From assembly GCA_900475325.1 (NCBI GenBank), contig LS483371.1, positions 5,114,001 to 5,178,000 on the forward strand: a DNA stretch of 64,000 nt, read 5' to 3'. Every line of letters begins with the position of its first letter. Positions within the stretch are counted from its first letter, which is position 1. A program made the translations under genes and the position numbers. Below, one piece after another: positions 54,780 through 62,529 of the stretch. Under the pieces are notes generated by a model, which was not told the DNA's origin, ran no database searches, and saw only the letters and a list, made by a program, of their open reading frames with translations. This stretch comes from Paucimonas lemoignei. GTDB lineage: Bacteria > Pseudomonadota > Gammaproteobacteria > Pseudomonadales > Pseudomonadaceae.

Positions 54780-55628
54780 ATGTTTGCCTGCAACGATTTG
54801 CGCTGGCCCGGCAACGCGCGCGCCAGTGTCGCCCTGGCGTTCGATCTGGACGGACCGACTGGCGCGGCCATGCTCGATGGCTCGATCTGGCACAAACCCG
54901 AGTACTTCACCTTTGGCAGCTACGGCCCGTATCGCGCCCTGCCGCGTCTGCTGGACATGCTCAAGGCACACAACACACCCGCCACTTTTTTCGTCCCGGC
55001 CTGGATCGTGGAAAACTGGCCGCGTCAGTGTCAGGCCATCCTCGAACACGGCCACGAAGTGGCTTACCACGGCTATCGCCACGAATCGTTTTTCGCCCTT
55101 GATCTGCCCGCTCAGCGCGAAGTGATGAAGCTCAGCGCGGACATTTTCAAGCGCTACCTGGGCATCACCGCCACGGGTTTTCGCACCCCTTCAGGGGACT
55201 GGCACAAAGAGACACCCGCCCTGCTCATGGACTGCGGCGTGACCTACTCCAGCAGCATGCGCGGCGATGACCGCCCGTACTTCATCGACGTGCCCGGCCA
55301 ACCCCACGGGCTGGTGGAAATCCCCGGCCGTTGGGAACTGGACGACTACGCCTCACTGGCCTACACCCGCGCGCCGAACTACCCGGCCGGGCTGGACCGC
55401 ATCGCCAGCTACGACCAGACCCTGGACAACTGGTGCCGCGAGTTCGACGGCACCTACCGCGAAGGCCTGTGCATGACCACCCTGTTCCATCCCAAGATCA
55501 GCGGCAAACCGGGACGCATCGGCATTCTGGAGCGTTTTCTGGAACACATGCACCGCCAGCCGAACGTCTGGTTTGCGACCTGCAATGACGTCGCCAATTT
55601 CTGGCTCAAGGAGCATTGTCATGACTGA
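54780..55628 (+). CDS. NodB-fold (polysaccharide deacetylase family) hydrolase, PuuE/imidase-like, copy 1
   Basis: A 282-aa NodB-homology protein without signal peptide, so cytoplasmic. Motif 1 is FDLDGPTG, motif 2 HGYRHES with H97 and H101, motif 3 RTPSGDW, and later LFHPKISGKPGR. The D-x-D and H-x3-H set is complete. Cytoplasmic members of this branch act on cyclic imides, allantoin or N-acyl compounds rather than polysaccharide. Its end overlaps the next NodB-fold gene by eight bases, implying co-translation and perhaps a heteromer. Confidence 0.85.
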   Translation: MFACNDLRWPGNARASVALAFDLDGPTGAAMLDGSIWHKPEYFTFGSYGPYRALPRLLDMLKAHNTPATFFVPAWIVENWPRQCQAILEHGHEVAYHGYRHESFFALDLPAQREVMKLSADIFKRYLGITATGFRTPSGDWHKETPALLMDCGVTYSSSMRGDDRPYFIDVPGQPHGLVEIPGRWELDDYASLAYTRAPNYPAGLDRIASYDQTLDNWCREFDGTYREGLCMTTLFHPKISGKPGRIGILERFLEHMHRQPNVWFATCNDVANFWLKEHCHD

Positions 55629-56523
55629 ACCGAGCGGCGTCTGGCCCAAGCCTTATCGGTGTGCGGTGGTGATCAGCATCGACTACAACGACATCCACGG
55701 CATTCTCACCCAGGTGCCGGCCATTGCCGGTCGTGACAAAAGCCTGTCGGTGTGGCGCTACGGCACAACACGCGGTGTGCAGCGGGTGCTGCAGATTCTC
55801 GCCGACCAGCAATTGCCTTCGACCTGGTGCATCCCCGGCATCGTCGCCGAGGAAAACCCGCAGGTGATTCAGGCCATTCATGCGGCCGGGCATGAGATTG
55901 CCTGCGCCGGTTATCGCCATGAGGACTTTTCCAAACTCGACCTTGCCGCCCAGCAGGCCTCATTGAAAAAAGGCTGTCAGGTGATCGCCGACATGACCGG
56001 GCAACGGCCCAGCGGCTTTCGTGCGCCAGCGGGCAGTTATGCGCCGGGGTTCACCGATGCACTGCGCGCCGAGGGCATCAGTTGGTCCTCATCCTGGTCG
56101 GGCGACGACCTGCCTTATCTGCACCCGACCAGCGACGTCGATGCGCCGCCACTGGTTGAACTGCCGCTGCATTGCGAGCTGGAAGACGAGCCGTACTTCG
56201 CCTTCAACCTGGCGCCTGCGGTGCCGGTCAGCCAGGCGCGGATCGGCTCATACGCCGAAGTGCTGAAAAACTGGCAGCACGATTTCAATGGCTTTCATCG
56301 TTTCGGGCTGTGTTACGTGCTGCGCCTGCACCCGGAAACCCTCGGGACGGTTGGCCGCAGTGGCTTGCTGCTGGAATGGCTGACCTGGCTCAAGGCGCAA
56401 CCGGATGTGTGGTTTGCCACCGCCGAGGAAGTCGCGGACTGGTGGGCTGACAACCACAACGCCACCCCCGAAGACCACCCGGCTGCAGTGTTTGAGCGGC
56501 ATTACCGCTGCAATGAAACCTGA
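55621..56523 (+). CDS. NodB-fold hydrolase, copy 2, with an altered metal motif
   Basis: A 300-aa paralogue of the preceding protein. Motif 1 is SIDYND, motif 2 reads AGYRHED so that A96 replaces the first metal-binding His (H100 is kept), motif 3 is RAPAGSY, and the C-terminal block LHPETLGTVGR matches copy 1. The loss suggests a metal-free enzyme, as described for PuuE-type allantoinase, or a non-catalytic partner of copy 1. GGAG lies seven bases before the ATG, inside the end of copy 1. A long REP pair separates it from the next gene. Confidence 0.83.
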   Translation: MTEPSGVWPKPYRCAVVISIDYNDIHGILTQVPAIAGRDKSLSVWRYGTTRGVQRVLQILADQQLPSTWCIPGIVAEENPQVIQAIHAAGHEIACAGYRHEDFSKLDLAAQQASLKKGCQVIADMTGQRPSGFRAPAGSYAPGFTDALRAEGISWSSSWSGDDLPYLHPTSDVDAPPLVELPLHCELEDEPYFAFNLAPAVPVSQARIGSYAEVLKNWQHDFNGFHRFGLCYVLRLHPETLGTVGRSGLLLEWLTWLKAQPDVWFATAEEVADWWADNHNATPEDHPAAVFERHYRCNET

Positions 56524-56548
56524 GAATTCTGTTGGAAAAAACCGAACC

Positions 56549-56708
56549 TGTGGGATCGACCGGGGTGGCGCTCCACCTTGCTCGCGAAGGGGCCGGGACA
56601 TCAGCATATATTTCTGAAGGCAGGAACATTGCCTTCGCGAGCAAGGTGGAGCGCCACCCCGGTCGTCCCACAGGTCCTGTGTTTGCTGCGCGACAGCGCG
56701 GCGTCTGG
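56549..56708. repeat. Long REP pair plus conserved tail
   Basis: GTGGGATCGACCGGGGTGGC and GCTCCACCTTGCTCGCGA are matched by the right arm up to 56672. The following tail, GTCCTGTGTTTGCTGCGCGA then CAGCGCGGC, recurs after the pair at 62359 and, inverted, before the one at 19535. Confidence 0.85.
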
Positions 56709-56770
56709 ACGATGGGGGATCTCCCACGGAGTATCACTCCAGCTCACATTCATGTTTGAAGAGCCCCACC

Positions 56771-58132
56771 ATGACCAACGCCATTCAAACCTTCAGCCAC
56801 TTCATCTGCCGCACCTCATTCGACGACCTGCCCGAATCGCTGGTCGTCAAAGCCAAGCAGCATTTGCTCGACACCCTGGGCGCTGCACTGGCCGGTTCGC
56901 AAACAGAGCTGACCCAGCGCGCGTTGCGGGCGATGAATGCCAGTGAGGCGGAAGGTGCATCGGTGATCTGGGGCGCTGATTATGGGTTGTCGGCGCGCAA
57001 TGCTGCCTTGATCAACGGCATCGCCGCTCACGCGCTGGAGCTCGATGACGCGGGCGGCTGCGATCACTCCGGCGCGGTGGTCGTCCCGGCCATGCTTGCG
57101 GTACTGCCCCTGTGCGAGCCGATGCCCGATGGCAAGGAGCTGCTGACCGCCATGATCATCGGCTATGACGTTGCCCGACGAGTGCTGGAAGCCTGCGGCG
57201 GCTACTCGCCGCATAACGAAGCCGGTTGGCATTCCACCGGCACCTGCGGTGTGTTCGGCGCGGCAGCGGCGTGTGCCAGGTTGCTGAAACTCGACGAAAG
57301 CCAGACCGCCTCGGCACTGGGGCTGTCGGCGAGCATGAGCGGCGGGTTGTGGGCGTTCATTCACGACGGCGCAGACACCAAAAAGCTGCACGCCGGCCGG
57401 CCTGCCGAAGGGGGCGTGTTGGCGGCGTTGCTGGCTCGGGAAGGCATGACGGGGCCGTCGCAGGTATTCGATGACGTCTGGGGTGGTTTCCTGCGCACTG
57501 TGGCCCGGGACACCGCCCAGCCTCAGGCGCTGACCGAAGACCTGGGCGTGGTCTGGAAGCTGGCCCGCTGTTCCCTCAAGCCTTACGCCGCGTGCCGTGG
57601 CACCCACTCGGCCATCGATGCCATCGGCCAGTTGCTTGACGAGTTGCAGATCAGCGCCGATCAGGTGCAGTCGATCCAGGTCAATGCCAGTGCGTTTCTG
57701 GTGGACATGTGCGCCGGGCTGGACACGCAAACCCTGGCCGCCGCGCAAATGAGCCTGCCCTACGCCCTGGCCGTTCACTGCCTGCTGGGCCATGCCGGGC
57801 TGGATGCTTACGAAGAACGGCAGCGAACTTCACCCGCGATACGTGCGTTCATGCAGCGCATTCGGATGCATGCCGATCCGTCACTGGCGCCGCTGGATGA
57901 ACCCTTCGTGACCCTCACGTGCCAGGACGGCCGCAGCGCCACCCTGCAAATCAAAACCCCGCTGGGTGGCCCGCTGAACCCGATGGACGATGGCCAGCTG
58001 TGGCAGAAATACAGCGCGCTGGCCGTTCGCGCCTTGCCCGCCATACAGGCGGAACATCTGGGCGAGTTGTGCTTGAACCTTCAGCACATCACCGACCTGC
58101 AGGAGTTGTTGGAGCTGTTGCGGGGGCCTTGA
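56771..58132 (+). CDS. MmgE/PrpD family protein (iminodisuccinate-epimerase/2-methylcitrate-dehydratase fold)
   Basis: A 453-aa MmgE/PrpD protein. Typical blocks are AKQHLLDTLGAALAGSQ, NAALINGIAAHALELDDAGG, HSGAVVVPAMLAVLPLCEP, GWHSTGTCGVFGAAAACARL and KPYAACRGTHSAIDA. The fold includes 2-methylcitrate dehydratase, cis-aconitate decarboxylase and iminodisuccinate epimerase. No prpB or prpC is adjacent, so the methylcitrate role is unlikely here; in company with an ArgH-like lyase, epimerase activity is an attractive guess. ATG 56771 is used rather than TTG 56756. The hairpin repeats before it may separate it from the NodB genes at the RNA level. Confidence 0.87.
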   Translation: MTNAIQTFSHFICRTSFDDLPESLVVKAKQHLLDTLGAALAGSQTELTQRALRAMNASEAEGASVIWGADYGLSARNAALINGIAAHALELDDAGGCDHSGAVVVPAMLAVLPLCEPMPDGKELLTAMIIGYDVARRVLEACGGYSPHNEAGWHSTGTCGVFGAAAACARLLKLDESQTASALGLSASMSGGLWAFIHDGADTKKLHAGRPAEGGVLAALLAREGMTGPSQVFDDVWGGFLRTVARDTAQPQALTEDLGVVWKLARCSLKPYAACRGTHSAIDAIGQLLDELQISADQVQSIQVNASAFLVDMCAGLDTQTLAAAQMSLPYALAVHCLLGHAGLDAYEERQRTSPAIRAFMQRIRMHADPSLAPLDEPFVTLTCQDGRSATLQIKTPLGGPLNPMDDGQLWQKYSALAVRALPAIQAEHLGELCLNLQHITDLQELLELLRGP

Positions 58133-58194
58133 ATCGAGCAGCAACAACAGCATCCGGGCGCTACTGAGTCAGGTTCCGTCCTGACGGCCGGGTC

Positions 58195-58440
58195 ACTTTT
58201 GGTGCCAAAAGTAACCAAAACCTCTGCGCTGGTGTCAGCCCCTGTACCGCAGGGGTTCCGCCCTCCGGCACCGTGGGGCGGGCACGCGCCGACGGGCCAT
58301 CCATGGCCCAACGGCGCTCGCTCGGCATCCATGCCGAGCGACCCACCCCACGGCACCTCCACTCAGCCTCCCGACGCGCGTTTGGCGTCGTCTGTGAAAT
58401 CGAGGCACCAAAAGCCAAAGCAAGTCTGCTTCGCAGACTT
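58195..58440. repeat. GC-rich multi-hairpin intergenic element
   Basis: The 362-bp gap 58133-58494 holds no gene but four exact short palindromes: ACTTTTGG/CCAAAAGT (58195-58212), GGGCCAT/ATGGCCC (58294-58309), TCGCTCGGCA/TGCCGAGCGA (58318-58341) and AAGTCTGC/GCAGACTT (58422-58440). I recall elements of this look at many places in Pseudomonas genomes; the copy number cannot be judged from one example. Confidence 0.6.
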
Positions 58441-58494
58441 CTACAGCATGACCCTCTCTGGCTCGACCCTCAAAAAATATCTACACGACCACGC

Positions 58495-59382
58495 TCAACT
58501 GCGCTTGCGATACCCCTCCACGATCGCCGAAAAATCCTTGCCGCCGTCGCCGCGCAAACTCATTGCCTGATACAGCTGCTGGGCCACGGCGCCGAGGATC
58601 ACCGGCTGGTGGGCAAGCCGCGCGGCTTCGGTGGCCAGGCCCAGGTCCTTGAGCATCAGCTCGGCCCCGAACCCTCCGGTATAGCCTCTGGCAGCAGGCG
58701 CGGTTTCGACGATGCCAGGCCAGGGGTTGTACATCTCAGAACTCCAGCAACGGCCCGTGGAAGTGTTGATGATCTTCGCCAGCACCTCGGTGTCGATGCC
58801 CAGCGAATCCCCCAATGCCATGGCTTCGGCGACGCCGATCATCGAGATGCCCAGCAGCAGGTTGTTGCAGATTTTGGCGATCTGCCCGGTGCCTATGTCA
58901 CCGCAGTGGACGATGTTCTTGCCCATTTTCGCCAGCACCGGTTTGAGGAACTCAAAGTGCTCGTCACTGGCGCCCACCATGAAGGTCAGGGTTGCAGCTT
59001 GCGCGCCCCCGGTTCCCCCCGATACCGGCGCATCGCCCAGCACCACGCCTTGCCGGGCCGCCAGGGTGGCGACGTCGCGGATCGTCTGCGGATCGATGGT
59101 GCTGCAATCCACCGCTGGCACGCCGTGACCGATCCCGGCGAGCACGCCATCGTCGTCCAGGTACACGCTGCGCACATGAGCGGCGGCGGGCAGCATGGTG
59201 ATCACCAGCTCTGCGCCCTGGGCCGCATGCATGGGGGATTCGCTGATACGCCCGCCCAACGCTGCCAGCTCGTTGAGGATGCTTGTGTTGAGGTCAAACA
59301 GATGCAGGTGATGCCCGGCCTTGAGCAGGTTGCGAGCCATCGGCGCGCCCATGTTGCCCAGCCCGATGAATGCGATTTTCAT
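58495..59382 (-). CDS. mmsB: 3-hydroxyisobutyrate dehydrogenase-like NAD-dependent oxidoreductase
   Basis: A 295-aa beta-hydroxyacid dehydrogenase. The N-terminal Rossmann motif is IAFIGLGNMGAPMARNLLKA, substrate block DAPVSGGTGGAQAATLTFMV, and catalytic Lys region GQIAKICNNLLLGISMIGVA. It oxidises 3-hydroxyisobutyrate to methylmalonate semialdehyde in valine breakdown, which mmsA next door takes further. ATG 59382 is chosen because AGGGAG precedes it; the upstream in-frame ATG at 59409 is rejected. The start region reads AACAACAATG, a Crc/Hfq-type CA motif. A REP pair separates it from mmsA. Confidence 0.9.
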   Translation of the reverse strand: MKIAFIGLGNMGAPMARNLLKAGHHLHLFDLNTSILNELAALGGRISESPMHAAQGAELVITMLPAAAHVRSVYLDDDGVLAGIGHGVPAVDCSTIDPQTIRDVATLAARQGVVLGDAPVSGGTGGAQAATLTFMVGASDEHFEFLKPVLAKMGKNIVHCGDIGTGQIAKICNNLLLGISMIGVAEAMALGDSLGIDTEVLAKIINTSTGRCWSSEMYNPWPGIVETAPAARGYTGGFGAELMLKDLGLATEAARLAHQPVILGAVAQQLYQAMSLRGDGGKDFSAIVEGYRKRS

Positions 59383-59389
59383 TGTTGTT
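59382..59389 (-). promoter_or_regulatory. CA motif (Crc/Hfq) at the mmsB start
   Basis: AACAACAA overlaps the A of the mmsB start codon, just after the ribosome site. It fits the AANAANAA pattern for catabolite repression by Crc/Hfq in Pseudomonas. Confidence 0.5.
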
Positions 59390-59425
59390 CTCCCTGGCGG
59401 ATTATTCATGTCGCAGCCCCACCCC

Positions 59426-59513
59426 GTGGGAGCGAATTCATTCGCGAAGGCGGTGTGTCAGGCGATGAAATTGTTGATCATGCCGACGCTTTCGCGAATG
59501 AATTCGCTCCCAC
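59426..59513. repeat. REP inverted pair, GAATTCATTCGCGAA type
   Basis: GTGGGAGCGAATTCATTCGC and its complement lie between mmsA (upstream) and mmsB (downstream) on the minus strand, so in a joint transcript it would set their relative stability. Confidence 0.9.
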
Positions 59514-59538
59514 CGGAGGCCGTCATTCGGCATGCAAC

Positions 59539-61056
59539 CTACTTCAGATTAATCGTCGTATTGACCCCGTCATTCACGCTGTCGTCGTCGAACCAGCGGG
59601 CGGTGACGGTCTTGGTCTGAGTGTAGAACTGCACCACCTGTTTGCCGTACGGCCCCAGGTCGCCGAGCTTGGAACCGCGTGAACCGGTAAAACTGAAGAA
59701 CGGCACCGGCACCGGAATAGGGATGTTGATACCCACCTGGCCAACGTCGATTTCACTCTGGAACTTGCGCGCCGCCGCCCCGCTCTGGGTGAACAGACCC
59801 GTGCCGTTGCCAAATGGATTGGCGTTGACCAGTGCAATGGCCTGGTCGAGGGAGTCGACTTCCAGCACCACCAGCACGGGGCCGAAAATTTCCTGGGTGT
59901 AGATCTGCATGTCGGTCGTCACGCCGGAGAACAGCGTCGGGCCCACGAAATTGCCGTCTTCGAAACCCGGTACCTTAATGTCGCGCCCGTCCAGTTCGAG
60001 GGTAGCCCCTTCGCGTACGCCACTTTCGATCAGTTCCACGATCCGCTGTTTCGCACGCCGGGAAATCACCGGGCCAACGTCAGTGCCAGGCTCGCTCCCG
60101 GCATTGACTTTAAGCTGCTGCGCCAGCGCTTTCAGGTCCGGCAACCATTGCTTCGCGGCGCCCACCAGCACGACAACGGAGGTCGCCATGCAGCGCTGCC
60201 CGGCGGCACCGAAACCGGCGCCGACCAGTGCATTCAAGGTTTGCTGGCGATTGGCGTCGGGCAGCACCACGGCGTGATTCTTGGCGCCCATCATTGACTG
60301 CACACGCTTGCCGTGTCGCCCTGCGAGTTCGTAAACATGGGTGCCTACCGCCGTGGAGCCGACGAACGACAGGGCCTTGATGTCGGGGTGGGTGCAAAGG
60401 GCATCAACCACCTCCTTGCCGCCGTGCACGACGTTGAGCACTCCCGGCGGAACTCCGGCCTCAACCGCCAATTCCACCAGCAGCATGGTGGACATCGGGT
60501 CCTGCTCGGAAGGTTTGAGGACAAAGGTGTTGCCGCAGGCAATGGCCATGGGGAACATCCACAGCGGGATCATCGCCGGGAAGTTGAACGGCGTAATACC
60601 CGCGCACACGCCCAGCGGCTGGCGCAGGGTGTAAGTGTCGACGCCGCCCGCGACATTCTCGGCAAACTCACCCATTTGCAGGGTGCCGATGGAACAGGCG
60701 TGCTCCACCACTTCCAGCCCGCGAAAGATATCGCCCTCGGCATCGGCAATGGTTTTGCCCTGCTCGGCACTGAGTACGGCGGCGATGCGCGGCGAATGCT
60801 CACGGATCAGCGCCTGCAACTTGAGCATGATGCGCATCCGCGCGCCGACCGGTGTGTGCCGCCAGGTCAGGAAGGCTCGTTGGGCGGCGGCGACGGCTGC
60901 ATCGACTTCGCCCGAGGTGGCAAAGGGCACTTGGGCCAGCACCTGCTGAGTCGCCGGGTTGATGATGTCGCGCCACTCGGTAGTTTGCGATTGGACCCAC
61001 TCGCCGTCGATCAGCAGGCTGACTCGCTCGGTGGAAGCGTGCGTTGCGTGGTTCAT
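59539..61056 (-). CDS. mmsA: CoA-acylating methylmalonate-semialdehyde dehydrogenase
   Basis: A 505-aa aldehyde dehydrogenase, the usual MmsA length. The active-site Cys is in [18 protein letters not shown], the NAD site in [20 protein letters not shown] and [15 protein letters not shown], and [13 protein letters not shown] is the MmsA-specific form of the Glu-containing loop, where Asn replaces the general-base Glu. It turns methylmalonate or malonate semialdehyde into propionyl-CoA or acetyl-CoA. GGAGGAG precedes the ATG, with a CA motif (AACAATAA) just upstream. It could also finish the pathway of the operon at 50.7-58.1 kb. Confidence 0.93.
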   Translation of the reverse strand: MNHATHASTERVSLLIDGEWVQSQTTEWRDIINPATQQVLAQVPFATSGEVDAAVAAAQRAFLTWRHTPVGARMRIMLKLQALIREHSPRIAAVLSAEQGKTIADAEGDIFRGLEVVEHACSIGTLQMGEFAENVAGGVDTYTLRQPLGVCAGITPFNFPAMIPLWMFPMAIACGNTFVLKPSEQDPMSTMLLVELAVEAGVPPGVLNVVHGGKEVVDALCTHPDIKALSFVGSTAVGTHVYELAGRHGKRVQSMMGAKNHAVVLPDANRQQTLNALVGAGFGAAGQRCMATSVVVLVGAAKQWLPDLKALAQQLKVNAGSEPGTDVGPVISRRAKQRIVELIESGVREGATLELDGRDIKVPGFEDGNFVGPTLFSGVTTDMQIYTQEIFGPVLVVLEVDSLDQAIALVNANPFGNGTGLFTQSGAAARKFQSEIDVGQVGINIPIPVPVPFFSFTGSRGSKLGDLGPYGKQVVQFYTQTKTVTARWFDDDSVNDGVNTTINLK

Positions 61057-61072
61057 AAACTCCTCCGCTTGA

Positions 61073-61080
61073 TTATTGTT
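61073..61080 (-). promoter_or_regulatory. CA motif (Crc/Hfq) upstream of mmsA
   Basis: AACAATAA, an exact AANAANAA match, 16 bases before the mmsA start and just ahead of GGAGGAG. Binding there would be expected to lower translation when preferred carbon sources are present. Confidence 0.5.
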
Positions 61081-61092
61081 ATAAGCACGGCC

Positions 61093-61263
61093 CTGTAGGA
61101 GCTGCCGAAGGCTGCGAACAGCGGTGCATCAGACCCACCGCATTCTTCGCCGTCGTAACCTCCGACAACTCCTACAGGTCGGGGATATACCCCAAATACG
61201 CAGTCTCTGTAGGAGCTGCCGAAGGCTGCGAACAGCGGTGCACCAGACCCACCGCATTCGTCG
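61093..61263. repeat. Two direct 57-bp repeats with REP half-sites, period 114
   Basis: Copies at 61093-61149 and 61207-61263 begin CTGTAGGAGCTGCCGAAGGC and continue TGCGAACAGCGGTGCA, CAGACCCACCGCATTC with two differences. The first copy is followed by a decayed right arm (AACTCCTACAG); the second lacks one. They fill most of the 305-bp divergent mmsA/LysR promoter region. Confidence 0.85.
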
Positions 61264-61361
61264 CAATCGTCACCCGTGACAACTCGGCATTGGTCCGGAC
61301 AATGCTTTGGAGTATAGATGTGCAAACTTCTAACAAGAACGCACATAAAAGCAGGTCCAAC

Positions 61362-62309
61362 ATGCAAAAAAGCCTCACGTCGTTAAGCCTGCTCAACTGG
61401 GATGACCTGAAGTTTTTCCTGGAAGTCGCGCGTACCCGCAAGGCCAGCAGCGCCGCCAAACGCCTGGGTGTGGATTACACCACCGTGTCCCGGCGCATCA
61501 CCTCGCTTGAGAATTCCCTCGGCACGCTGCTGTTCGAAAAATCCCGCACCAATGGCTTTGTTCTCACCGTCGAAGGGCAGCGGCTGCTGGGCTCTGCGGA
61601 GTCGATCGAGAGCACCTTGCACCTGGCCTGCGAACAGGTCTCCGGCTCGGGTCTGGCGTTGTCCGGGCACATGCGGGTGGGTTGCACCGAAGGCTTCGGC
61701 AGTTTTTTCATCACCCCGCAGCTGAGCCACTTTCTGGAGCGCTACCCCGATATCTCGGTGGATATCCTGCCGCTGCCGCACTTCATCAGCCTCTCCAAGC
61801 GCGAAGCGGATATCGTCATTGCCCTGGAGCGCCCGGAACACGGTCCCTATGTCTGCTGCAAACTGTGCGACTACACCCTGCGGCTCTACGCGACCCAGGA
61901 CTACCTCGACAGCCACGCACCGCTCAACAGCAGCGCCGATCTGGCTCGCCACAGGTTCATCAGTTATGTGGATGATCTGGCGTTCAGTTCCGAGCTGCTG
62001 TACCTGAGCAACCTGCTGCCCGGCGCCCAGGCGCAACTGCGCAGCACCAGTGTCATCGCCCAATACCAGGCCGCCTTGCAAGGCCGCGCACTGGCGATCC
62101 TGCCGTGTTTCCTTGCGGCTCAGGATCCTCGGCTGATCCCGGTGCTGGCAGACGAAGTGAACATTACCCGGCATTTCTGGATGTACTGCCGGGAGGATTT
62201 GAGGAAGCTAAAGCGGATTACGGTGTTGTGGGATTACATTCGGGCAGTCACGGAGTTGAATCAGGGGTTGTTGATGGGGCAGAGCCGCGAGGTGCGGTTT
62301 GCCGAGTGA
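61362..62309 (+). CDS. LysR-family regulator adjacent to mmsAB
   Basis: A 315-aa LysR regulator. Winged helix: LNWDDLKFFLEVARTRKASS, RLGVDYTTVSRRITSLENSL. Effector domain: SGHMRVGCTEGFGSFFITPQ. ATG 61362 follows AGG at a short distance; earlier in-frame starts (61290) have no ribosome site. It is divergent from mmsA and is the likely activator of mmsAB, in place of the AraC-type MmsR of P. aeruginosa. Confidence 0.9.
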   Translation: MQKSLTSLSLLNWDDLKFFLEVARTRKASSAAKRLGVDYTTVSRRITSLENSLGTLLFEKSRTNGFVLTVEGQRLLGSAESIESTLHLACEQVSGSGLALSGHMRVGCTEGFGSFFITPQLSHFLERYPDISVDILPLPHFISLSKREADIVIALERPEHGPYVCCKLCDYTLRLYATQDYLDSHAPLNSSADLARHRFISYVDDLAFSSELLYLSNLLPGAQAQLRSTSVIAQYQAALQGRALAILPCFLAAQDPRLIPVLADEVNITRHFWMYCREDLRKLKRITVLWDYIRAVTELNQGLLMGQSREVRFAE

Positions 62310-62358
62310 TGTGCCCCCGCGTTCCAACGATGACCTGCAAGGCTGTCACCGCCCCCCC

Positions 62359-62480
62359 TGTGGGAGCGAATTCATTCGCGAAGACGTCATGACAGGCGAT
62401 GAATATCTGCCGAATGTACCGGCTTCTTCGCGAGCAAGCTCGCTCCCACAGGTCCTGTATTTGCTGCGCGACAGCGCGGC
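62359..62480. repeat. Mixed REP pair plus conserved tail
   Basis: Left arm TGTGGGAGCGAATTCATTCG, right arm of the GCGAGCAAGCTCGCTCCCAC type to 62450. The tail GGTCCTGTATTTGCTGCGCG, ACAGCGCGGC is shared with 56673-56708. Confidence 0.85.
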
Positions 62481-62529
62481 TCTCTGTACGAGGGGTCAGC
62501 CGTGGTGGCAATGCCATGGGGAGTTAACG

